Assembly: GCF_014502795.1 (NCBI RefSeq)
Contig: NZ_JACVHF010000001.1
Span: 434,001-498,000, forward strand
Source: Heliobacterium chlorum
GTDB lineage: Bacteria; Bacillota; Desulfitobacteriia; Heliobacteriales; Heliobacteriaceae
Direction of reading: 5' to 3'
DNA: 64,000 nt
Under the pieces are notes generated by a model, which was not told the origin of the DNA, searched no databases, and saw nothing but the letters and a program-made list of their open reading frames with translations. This document shows, piece by piece, positions 57,285-64,000 of this stretch. Position numbers and translations under genes: made by a program. Position 1 is the stretch's first letter. Every line of letters begins with the position of its first letter.

Positions 57285-58941
57285 AGATCATCGACGACTC
57301 AATGGGATAGAAGTAGCCCAACTGATTCGCAGCGGTGCTGTCCAAGTGGAACAGAACCGCCAGTATGTCGATCGTTTAAACGTGTTTCCTGTTCCTGATG
57401 GTGATACCGGTACGAATCTAGCTTTGACCTTACAAGCCTGTGCCGAAGCAATGCCGAAAGAAGAGCCTTCCGTTGGAAAAGTCGCTTCGGCGGCAGCGAA
57501 AGGCGCCCTGCTGGGCGCACGAGGCAACTCCGGTGTAATCTTCTCCCAGCTTTTCTGGGGATGGGCAAAGGCGATGGAAGAGACTGAAACCGTCTCCCCC
57601 CGTGAATGGGCGCAAGCGATGGAAAAGGGTGTGGAGAGAGCCTATAAAGCCGTCATGAAGCCCGTGGAAGGAACTATCTTAACCGTGGCCAAGATGGCGG
57701 CACGAGAAGCTCTTGCAGCGGCCCGCCGCGGCAGCGATATGGAGGAGGTCTTAGCCGCGGCCATTGAAGCTGGAAAAAGGGCTCTCGCCAAAACGCCGGA
57801 ACAACTACCTGCCCTCAAAGAAGCTGGTGTCGTCGACGCTGGTGGCCAGGGTTATTTATTCTTCTTGATAGGCTGTCATCAGGCGCTTGCAGGCGAAGCA
57901 GCCTCTGCCCCAAATGGCACCTTCGAACCATCCGAATCTCCTTACTTTGATGAAAAAGACAGGTCCTCTTCTACGGCACTTATCGAAAGCTCTCCTCATC
58001 GAGAGGAAAATATGGAGTTTCCTTACTGCACCGAATTCATCCTCCGGGGGCAGAACCTCCCTTTAGAAGCTCTTCAAGAGAGCCTCAAGCCCTTAGGGGA
58101 TTGCTTGCTCGTGGTTGGCGACAGGGAAACAGCAAAAATCCATGTACATACCAATCATCCCGGCGTGGTGCTGGAGAAAGCCTTAGCCTACGGCTCACTT
58201 CACCAGGTACACATCAACAACATGGCCGAGCAAGCCAACAACAGGGCTGAACAAGCAGAGGCCGAGCAAGAAATTCCGCCGCAACGACCGATTGGTTTTA
58301 TCGCCGCCACACCCTCAGAAGGATGGGCAGCCCTGTACCGAGAACAAGGAGCGATGGGGATTATCGATGGGGGGACCAGTTGCAACCCCAGTGCCCAAGA
58401 TTGGTTGTCAGCCGTAGAAAAGGCAAATGCCGATTTTTGCTTGCTCTTACCGAACCATCCCAACCTGATCATGGCGGCCCGTCAAGCCGTACAGATGATC
58501 GGAGAAGATAAAGCGACCGTTATCGGGACTCGACATCTACCGGGAGGATTGGCAGCGAGCCTCGCTTTCGATCCGGACAAGTCTGTCGAAGATAATATCA
58601 AAATGATGGAAGCGGCTGCTGGAGCGGTGCACAGTTTGGAGATCACCTGGGCTGTGCGGGACGCTTCGGTCAACGGTCGAGATGTGAAAGAAGGGGACCT
58701 CCTCGGGATCTTCGATGACAAACTCGTTTCCTGTGGAAATTCTGTCCCACCAGTGGTTTTAGAGGCGCTCGACCGCTCTGAAGAAGAGTGGGAATTGATC
58801 ACTATATATACGGGGGAAAACGTATCCGACGAGGATGTGGAAACGTTAAAAGATGCGATTGGCTCAGCTTATCCCAATGTAGAAGTGCATCGGATACAGA
58901 CGGGACAACCTCTTTATCCCTATATCTTTGGTCTGGAGTAA
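57256..58941 (+). CDS. DAK2-domain fatty acid kinase subunit (FakA/YloV-like)
   Basis: A 561-residue protein. The N-terminal DAK2 nucleotide-binding domain (about 15-215) has VPDGDTGTNLALTL; the middle and C-terminal part is the conserved YloV region. FakA works with a lipid-binding FakB (DegV) protein to phosphorylate exogenous fatty acids; no fakB is in this window, so the role is by homology. ATG 57256 follows GAGGTGAA. Acidic insert about residues 215-250. It overlaps the Asp23 gene. Confidence 0.87.
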   Translation: MFKESKLPTKDHRRLNGIEVAQLIRSGAVQVEQNRQYVDRLNVFPVPDGDTGTNLALTLQACAEAMPKEEPSVGKVASAAAKGALLGARGNSGVIFSQLFWGWAKAMEETETVSPREWAQAMEKGVERAYKAVMKPVEGTILTVAKMAAREALAAARRGSDMEEVLAAAIEAGKRALAKTPEQLPALKEAGVVDAGGQGYLFFLIGCHQALAGEAASAPNGTFEPSESPYFDEKDRSSSTALIESSPHREENMEFPYCTEFILRGQNLPLEALQESLKPLGDCLLVVGDRETAKIHVHTNHPGVVLEKALAYGSLHQVHINNMAEQANNRAEQAEAEQEIPPQRPIGFIAATPSEGWAALYREQGAMGIIDGGTSCNPSAQDWLSAVEKANADFCLLLPNHPNLIMAARQAVQMIGEDKATVIGTRHLPGGLAASLAFDPDKSVEDNIKMMEAAAGAVHSLEITWAVRDASVNGRDVKEGDLLGIFDDKLVSCGNSVPPVVLEALDRSEEEWELITIYTGENVSDEDVETLKDAIGSAYPNVEVHRIQTGQPLYPYIFGLE

Positions 58942-58947
58942 GAAACG

Positions 58948-61371
58948 ATGAGTTGGCAACCCCTATGGCAAAGTCTGCGCCGGGCGATTGACGCCGAGCG
59001 CAATCTCGGATACACGGACGGAGGCGTCGTCGGCGGTTTTTCCGCCTACGCCTATGCTTCCTTGGCTGCTCTTCGGCAGGCTCTATCGGCTCATCCCGGT
59101 CCTTGGGGAGCTCGGCTTGCTCTTTGGGAAGGCCAGATGAGTCACTACCGGCGATTAACTCCGCCGGAACGGCGCCATGTGGTCGATCAGATGGCCCAGA
59201 GCATCGGGGAATTGGAATTGGAATTGCCGACGACCGAAGCGAGGAAGAAAGTTTCTCCCAATCCAGGGTCAGACGATAGCAGCGTCAAGAAAAAACAACA
59301 TGAAACGGCCCCCCGGAACCTGAAAGGCCCTGGTACGGCGATTCAGTTTCTCCGAGGCGTAGGACCTCAGCGGGCGGCTGCCCTTAAAAGGCTTGGCATC
59401 GAAACGATTCAGGATTTGCTTTTTCATCTGCCCCACCGCTATATCGACCGCAGCCAGTTGCTCAGCATTGCTCAAATACGTTATCCCGGTGATTATAACG
59501 TATCCGGTGTCATTCGAGCCTACCAGCAGTATAATCCTCGCCGCGGATTGGCTGTTATCAAAGGTCAGTTGGACGATGGTACAGGCCTATTGCCGATCGT
59601 CTTATTCAACCGCAAGCAATTGACCGCCAAATACCCTCCCGGCACGGCAGTCATCGTATCAGGGAAAGTGGAGTTTCGCTACGGAAAGGCGGAACTGCAT
59701 GTAGAGGAAATGGAAAACCAAGCAGAAGCGGGATTGCATACCAACCGAATCGTACCGGTCTATCCGGCTACGGAAGGGTTGAACCAGCGATTCTTGCGGG
59801 GACTCTATGAACAGGTCGTTCCTCAGTATGCCCCTCAAATGAGTGATATCGTGCCAAAGGGACTCGACAGTTCGACAAACCTACCTACCTTGAATCAAGC
59901 CGTTCAATGGGTTCATTTCCCCGATTCCCTTGAACAGGCTGAATTCGGCCGGCGCAAACTGGCTTTTAACGAAGCCTTTTTGCTGCAAACGGCTTGGCAG
60001 TTCATTCGCCGTCGTCGGAACGTCCCTATCGAAGGTATTGGTCACAAGCCTGCCCAGGAGGAACTGAACAAGCTATGGTCCCTCTTGCCTTACGAGTTGA
60101 CGACGGCCCAAAAACGGGTCGTTCGGGAGATCGCCGCCGACATGGAAGCGAATCGACCGATGAACCGGCTTCTCCAGGGAGATGTGGGAGCCGGCAAGAC
60201 GATCGTAGCGGCTTCCGCCGTCGTCAAAGCGGTCGCATCAGGTTACCAGGCGGCGCTGATGGCGCCGACAGAAGTTCTCGCCGAACAACACGCCATCAGC
60301 TGGCAGCGATTGCTCGCCGAGATGGCTATACCAGTGGCCCACCTTTCCGGTTCGCTGACGCGCCGCAGAAAAGAGGAAGTTCTCAAAGGTCTATCGGAAG
60401 GCACTTTTCCGGTCGTTGTGGGGACCCATGCGCTGTTGCAAAAAGAAGTAGTCTTCCAGCGCCTCGGGCTGGTCGTCATTGATGAACAGCACCGCTTCGG
60501 TGTTCGCCAGCGAGCTGCCCTTTGGGAAAAAGGCCAACAGGCAGACCTCCTCGTCATGACGGCCACACCGATACCGCGAACATTAGCCATGACCCTGTAT
60601 GGCGATCTCGATGTATCCATCCTCAATGAACGCCCTCCCGGTCGGCAGGAAGTCAAAACGTATCATGTAGGCAGTGATACATGGCCCCGGGTGTACAATC
60701 TGATCCGCCGTGAAGTGGCCCAAGGGCACCAGGCTTATATCGTCTGTCCGGCCATCGAAGAATCGGAAGAGATGGACTTGGCAGCCGTGGAAGAACGCTA
60801 TGGCACCCTCACTCGAGACGTCTTCCCGGATCTAGAGGTAGGCATCCTGCACGGCCGGATGAAAAAGGAAGAAAAAGCTGCCGTCATGGAGCGTTTTTAC
60901 CGGGGAAATACAAAAGTCCTCGTCGCGACGACCGTCATCGAGGTTGGCATCGATGTGCCGGCAGCAACGGTGATGGTAATCGAAGGGGCCGAACGATTCG
61001 GGTTAGCCCAACTCCACCAATTACGTGGTCGTGTCGGACGGGGGCAGGCCCAGTCCTTCTGCATCCTCATCGCCGATAAACTTTCCGACGAGGGAAAAAG
61101 GCGCATGAAGGCCATGGAAGGAACGAACGATGGTTTCCGCCTCGCCGAAGAAGATCTCAAACTGCGGGGCCCCGGAGAATTTTTGGGGACCCGCCAGAGC
61201 GGTATCCCTGCGTTTAAGGTCGCTGACTTGGTCAAAGATGCTGATCTATTAGAACAAGCCAAGAGCGCATCGGAACTGTGGACCGCTCAAGATCCGGCCC
61301 TGCAAAGACCGGAAAGCCGAGAACTGGCCCGCAAGGTCAGGGAGACTTTTCAAGGATTGGATTTGTTATAA
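58948..61371 (+). CDS. recG: ATP-dependent DNA helicase RecG
   Basis: An 807-residue branch-migration helicase for stalled forks and Holliday junctions. The wedge/OB domain is at about 120-290 (IQFLRGVGPQRAAALKRLG), Walker A LLQGDVGAGKTIVAAS at about 410, DEQH at about 510, and QLHQLRGRVGRG near 690. It has about 110 residues ahead of the wedge, longer than the B. subtilis protein, with low similarity to anything I recognise. It follows the FakA-like gene by 6 bp, as in B. subtilis order yloV...recG. Confidence 0.95.
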   Translation: MSWQPLWQSLRRAIDAERNLGYTDGGVVGGFSAYAYASLAALRQALSAHPGPWGARLALWEGQMSHYRRLTPPERRHVVDQMAQSIGELELELPTTEARKKVSPNPGSDDSSVKKKQHETAPRNLKGPGTAIQFLRGVGPQRAAALKRLGIETIQDLLFHLPHRYIDRSQLLSIAQIRYPGDYNVSGVIRAYQQYNPRRGLAVIKGQLDDGTGLLPIVLFNRKQLTAKYPPGTAVIVSGKVEFRYGKAELHVEEMENQAEAGLHTNRIVPVYPATEGLNQRFLRGLYEQVVPQYAPQMSDIVPKGLDSSTNLPTLNQAVQWVHFPDSLEQAEFGRRKLAFNEAFLLQTAWQFIRRRRNVPIEGIGHKPAQEELNKLWSLLPYELTTAQKRVVREIAADMEANRPMNRLLQGDVGAGKTIVAASAVVKAVASGYQAALMAPTEVLAEQHAISWQRLLAEMAIPVAHLSGSLTRRRKEEVLKGLSEGTFPVVVGTHALLQKEVVFQRLGLVVIDEQHRFGVRQRAALWEKGQQADLLVMTATPIPRTLAMTLYGDLDVSILNERPPGRQEVKTYHVGSDTWPRVYNLIRREVAQGHQAYIVCPAIEESEEMDLAAVEERYGTLTRDVFPDLEVGILHGRMKKEEKAAVMERFYRGNTKVLVATTVIEVGIDVPAATVMVIEGAERFGLAQLHQLRGRVGRGQAQSFCILIADKLSDEGKRRMKAMEGTNDGFRLAEEDLKLRGPGEFLGTRQSGIPAFKVADLVKDADLLEQAKSASELWTAQDPALQRPESRELARKVRETFQGLDLL

Positions 61372-61405
61372 TCGGTGGATCCTAACGGCGAGGAGGTGAA
61401 AAGCC

Positions 61406-61534
61406 TTGCCTGATCGGGATCGTGACGAACTGTCGCCGAATATGGAAGACTTCAAAATGGAAGTGGCCCAGGAACTTGGGTTGTCCCATCGAATAAAATC
61501 CGTGAACAAAGACAAGAGCGACTCAAAGCAATAA
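61406..61534 (+). CDS. Very short SASP-like protein (42 residues)
   Basis: A TTG-started frame after AGGAGGTGAAA, encoding 42 residues with NMEDFKMEVAQELGLSHRIK. This resembles the first half of alpha/beta SASPs, including the EVAQELGL site that Gpr cuts. The second, DNA-contacting half (the GG-M-KKM region) is absent, so it is either a truncated SASP or a short spore protein. It is directly followed by a strong terminator, and gpr is convergent to it. Too short for ordinary gene calling. Confidence 0.7.
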   Translation: MPDRDRDELSPNMEDFKMEVAQELGLSHRIKSVNKDKSDSKQ

Positions 61535-61586
61535 GCAAAGAGTGATTCCCGGTTGGATCACAGCCGATCAACGAAGCTTACGTGCA

Positions 61587-61634
61587 AAAAGCGATGGAGT
61601 GTCGAACAATGGTAGCCGGCACTCCATCGCTTTT
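61587..61634 (+). terminator. Rho-independent terminator after the short SASP-like gene
   Basis: A perfect 15-bp stem (61587-61601 with 61620-61634) with an 18-nt loop; the stem itself ends in TTTT. Confidence 0.8.
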
Positions 61635-61653
61635 AAAGACGGTACTATCGAAG

Positions 61654-61758
61654 ATGACTAGAAGGGTAGATTTAGCTGTAATCGGGCTTCGAGTTTTTAT
61701 TGAATACGAAGACGATAAGTGGCAAGTCACAAAAACGGAAAGAACATGGATCAGTTGA
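61654..61758 (+). CDS. Doubtful 34-residue open frame
   Basis: ATG at 61654 to TGA at 61758 gives DLAVIGLRVFIEYEDDKWQ, which reads like real protein. There is no ribosome site before the ATG. Recorded because the region otherwise has no gene; it may be chance. Confidence 0.2.
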   Translation: MTRRVDLAVIGLRVFIEYEDDKWQVTKTERTWIS

Positions 61759-61762
61759 GCAT

Positions 61763-61793
61763 TATAGGGATAACCGCTGTGGTTATCCCTATA
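61763..61793. other. Perfect 13-bp hairpin near the 3' end of gpr
   Basis: TATAGGGATAACC (61763-61775) pairs exactly with 61781-61793 around a 5-nt loop. No T-run follows on either strand. It lies between the convergent SASP-like and gpr genes and could be a terminator-like or processing structure. Confidence 0.6.
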
Positions 61794-61819
61794 GTCGTCT
61801 ATAGCCGCTGCCTTTGTCT

Positions 61820-62806
61820 TTATGATAGATACTGGGTCCACTGTTCCGGTGTAATCGATGGATGCAGCGATTGAGCGATTCCTGATGCCACCACTTTAGA
61901 CGTTTGCTGAATCAACTGGTCGATCTCTTTCGGTGTCATGATCAGATCGCGGGTATAAGGTCCTAAGACCTGCTCGATGATCTGCTGCATAGCGTCAGGG
62001 TTCAGTCCCTTATAGAGCTTATATAAGGTGGGGCTTGTTTGGAACTGCTCCATCAGTTTTTCAATGGCTTCATGGGCAATGATACCGGCATGCATCACCG
62101 TCGGGATGCCCAAGGCAATCACAGGAACGCCCATCGTCTCCAGGTTGATGCCAGCACGCTTGTTGCCTACACCGGATCCGGGATGAATTCCCGTATTGGC
62201 CAACTGAACGCTTGTAGCGATGCGATCGACGGAACTGGTTGCCAAGGCGTCGATGGCGATGACCAGATCAGGGCGGGTTTTTTCGACGATCCCTTTGATG
62301 ATCTCTGCGGTCTCAATTCCCGTCAATCCGAGCACACCGGGGGCGATAGCGCTGACCGGCCGCAATCCGCCAGCCAATTCTTCTGGTGCATACTGGTGCA
62401 GATGGCGGGTCACCATGGTATAATCGACGACTTTTGGCCCCAGCGCATCCGGGGTGGCGTTCCAGTTACCCAAGCCGACCACGAGGACAGAACCGTCCGG
62501 TCTTAACCGGAGCAGACCTGTCAATTCCTTGGCTAAGATCGAAGCGATTTGTTGATGAACTTCCCGGTTATTATCGCGCAACTGCGGTGCATCAATGGTT
62601 ACGTAGGTGCCGACAGGTTTTCCCATGGATTGCTCGCCTTGAACGTTTTCCACGATGACCGTCGTCACCGTCGCTGTCGGGTGCTGCGTTTTAAAGACCT
62701 TTACACCGGGAATATCGGAACCTCTTTCTTGACGAATCACGTCATGGGCTTCAACAGCCATATCGAGCCGAATGCCGAGATTTCCGTAAAGTTGAGAACG
62801 GCTCAT
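61820..62806 (-). CDS. gpr: Spore germination protease GPR
   Basis: A 328-residue protease (peptidase family A25) that degrades SASPs during germination. It is made as a zymogen. VVGLGNWNATPDALGPKVV, IDALATSSVDRIATSVQL and GSGVGNKRAGI are conserved stretches. GGGAGGT on the minus strand supports the ATG at 62806 (MSRSQLYGNLGIR) over the upstream start at 62842. It is convergent with a short SASP-like gene. A sigma-G promoter is expected but not clear. Confidence 0.94.
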   Translation of the reverse strand: MSRSQLYGNLGIRLDMAVEAHDVIRQERGSDIPGVKVFKTQHPTATVTTVIVENVQGEQSMGKPVGTYVTIDAPQLRDNNREVHQQIASILAKELTGLLRLRPDGSVLVVGLGNWNATPDALGPKVVDYTMVTRHLHQYAPEELAGGLRPVSAIAPGVLGLTGIETAEIIKGIVEKTRPDLVIAIDALATSSVDRIATSVQLANTGIHPGSGVGNKRAGINLETMGVPVIALGIPTVMHAGIIAHEAIEKLMEQFQTSPTLYKLYKGLNPDAMQQIIEQVLGPYTRDLIMTPKEIDQLIQQTSKVVASGIAQSLHPSITPEQWTQYLS

Positions 62807-62843
62807 CGCCAAACCTCCCTTATTCCATCCATTAAGAATCAAT

Positions 62844-62864
62844 GTACCACTAGGACAGTGGTAC
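62844..62864. promoter_or_regulatory. Palindrome between gpr and rsmD
   Basis: GTACCAC-N7-GTGGTAC, a perfect 7-bp inverted repeat 38 bp upstream of the gpr start and 20 bp from the rsmD -35. It could be an operator or an RNA hairpin. Confidence 0.45.
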
Positions 62865-62883
62865 CATTCCTCTTTTGCTAGAA

Positions 62884-62912
62884 TTGTCGAACGGGGGAGG
62901 GCATGTTATAAT
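62884..62912 (+). promoter_or_regulatory. Promoter of rsmD-coaD
   Basis: TTGTCG (62884-62889), a 17-bp spacer and a perfect TATAAT (62907-62912). Confidence 0.7.
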
Positions 62913-62941
62913 TTGGGTAATGTCGTCGAAAGGGGAAGGAA

Positions 62942-63493
62942 ATGCGTATCATTGCCGGTCAAGCACGCGGCCACCGATTGGCTGCTGTGAAGGGCTCCAA
63001 GACCCGCCCAACAGCAGACCGCGTTAAAGAAGCTCTATTCAATGTACTTGCTGGGCGTATCCCCGACGCCCGATGTCTTGATCTGTTTGCAGGGACCGGC
63101 GCACTTGGATTGGAAGCGTTAAGCCGTGGTGCTGAACAAGTATATTGGGTCGAAAAAGACCAAGAAGCCTGTCGAGTCATACAGAAAAACATGGATACAA
63201 CTGGCCTTGCGAATGGAACGATTATGAGGCAAGACGTTTATTCGGCATGCCGGATGCTTTTACAGCAAGGAAAACGGTTTGACTTGATTTTTGCCGATCC
63301 CCCCTACAAACAAAATCTTCTGCCGGAAGTGTTGGAATTGGTCGCCCAAGGTCTGCTTTCTGCCGATGGCGTTCTGATTCTTGAGACAAGCCGCGATGAG
63401 ACATTGCCTGAACGAATAGGCCGACTCGGTCATATACGTTCAAACCGTTACGGCGATACAATGATTCATTATTATCAGTGGCTAGAATCGTAA
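62942..63493 (+). CDS. rsmD: 16S rRNA (guanine-966-N2)-methyltransferase RsmD
   Basis: A 183-residue SAM-dependent methyltransferase. RIIAGQARGHRL at the start, DLFAGTGALGLEALSRGA (SAM site) near residue 45 and the catalytic DPPY in IFADPPYKQN near residue 118. It modifies G966 of 16S rRNA late in 30S assembly. It is 12 bp upstream of coaD, the usual pairing (ylbH-coaD). Confidence 0.95.
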   Translation: MRIIAGQARGHRLAAVKGSKTRPTADRVKEALFNVLAGRIPDARCLDLFAGTGALGLEALSRGAEQVYWVEKDQEACRVIQKNMDTTGLANGTIMRQDVYSACRMLLQQGKRFDLIFADPPYKQNLLPEVLELVAQGLLSADGVLILETSRDETLPERIGRLGHIRSNRYGDTMIHYYQWLES

Positions 63494-63505
63494 GGAGGCT
63501 GCTCT

Positions 63506-63994
63506 GTGGCAATCGCCGTTTATCCTGGAAGCTTTGATCCGATCACCAAGGGACACATGGATATTGTGGAAAGGGCGGCACAAATCTTTGACGAACTGAT
63601 TGTAGCTGTCGTTCACAACCCTAGCAAAAAGCCTTTGTTTACGATGGAAGAGCGAGTGGAAATGATCCGCGTCGCTTCCCAGCATCTGACGAATGTGACG
63701 GTGAAGTCTTTTTCCGGGCTGCTTGTAGACTTCGCCAAAAAAGAGAAGGCCAACGCGATTGTTCGAGGCCTTCGAGCCGTGTCTGATTTCGAGATTGAAT
63801 TTCAAATGGCCTTGATGAATAAAACACTTTACCCTCAGGCGGAAACGGTTTTCCTTGCTACGACTACAGACTACGCCTTTATTAGCAGCTCCATGGTAAA
63901 AGAAGTCGCCTCCTTTGGCGGCGATGTACAGGAATACCTGCCGCCGATTGTACAGGAACGCATGGCCGAAAAGTATGGTAAAAAAGGTACCTGA
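63506..63994 (+). CDS. coaD: Phosphopantetheine adenylyltransferase
   Basis: A 162-residue enzyme making dephospho-CoA from phosphopantetheine and ATP, the penultimate step of CoA synthesis. [15 protein letters not shown] has the T/HxGH nucleotide motif; [13 protein letters not shown] and [10 protein letters not shown] are further family blocks. GTG 63506 follows AAGGAGG. CoaBC for the same pathway is at 36355. It ends 6 bp before the window edge. Confidence 0.95.
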   Translation: MAIAVYPGSFDPITKGHMDIVERAAQIFDELIVAVVHNPSKKPLFTMEERVEMIRVASQHLTNVTVKSFSGLLVDFAKKEKANAIVRGLRAVSDFEIEFQMALMNKTLYPQAETVFLATTTDYAFISSSMVKEVASFGGDVQEYLPPIVQERMAEKYGKKGT

Positions 63995-64000
63995 TGATAA

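Overview
The window is a continuous stretch of housekeeping chromosome from an endospore-forming member of the Bacillota, most probably a clostridial lineage. The evidence for a Gram-positive spore former is two spore proteins of the SASP type, the SASP-degrading germination protease Gpr, a YteA-type zinc-finger protein, SepF and DivIVA division proteins, a PASTA-domain Ser/Thr kinase, a T-box leader and a PyrR attenuator. Base composition looks moderately GC-rich by eye. A heliobacterial or related Peptococcales origin is my inference only; no photosynthesis or other diagnostic gene lies here. There are no rRNAs, tRNAs, phage genes, IS transposases or CRISPR arrays.

Layout: 1-145 is the tail of phoU; 381-2670 holds a uracil permease and a HlyD-like membrane protein; 2765-6811 is the division cluster yggS-sepF-proC-yggT-ylmH-divIVA-yggU; 6783-9907 is T-box-controlled ileS; 9986-12426 holds pduL, an ACT-domain protein and a PFL-family protein; 12840-15905 holds a DUF5665 protein, yteA, a SASP gene, lspA and rluD; 15906-25455 is the pyrimidine operon pyrR-pyrB-pyrC-carA-carB-pyrK-pyrD; 25549-27929 holds a phosphodiesterase-like protein and an NlpC/P60 protein; rqcH is on the minus strand at 28001-29815; a Ca2+-type ATPase and dapF follow; 33901-38890 is yicC-mihF-remA-gmk-rpoZ-coaBC-metK; 38998-50251 is priA-def-fmt-DUF116-rsmB-rlmN-prpC-prkC-rsgA-rpe; 50254-54470 is the FMN-riboswitch-controlled riboflavin operon; 54473-63994 holds a pyridoxal-kinase-like gene, hslO, rpmB (minus), a DUF1858 gene, an Asp23 gene, a FakA-like gene, recG, a very short SASP-like gene, gpr (minus), rsmD and coaD.

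The order closely follows the Bacillus subtilis ylmE-ylmH/divIVA/ileS/lspA/pyr/yloA-yloV/recG region. The pyr-mihF-gmk-rpoZ-coaBC-metK-priA-fmt-rsmB-rpe-rib part also matches the order known from Actinobacteria. Functionally the window joins cell division, pyrimidine and riboflavin synthesis, translation start and ribosome rescue, Ser/Thr phosphorylation and spore-protein turnover.

The most unusual content is not a protein. It is a family of roughly 183-bp structured repeats with terminal inverted repeats (12537-12718, 19046-19229, 53754-53935 on the opposite strand) plus a 49-bp apparent miniature (50571-50619). All lie between genes, and two full copies sit inside the pyr and rib operons. 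They look like a non-autonomous mobile or RNA-forming repeat that I cannot assign to a named family.
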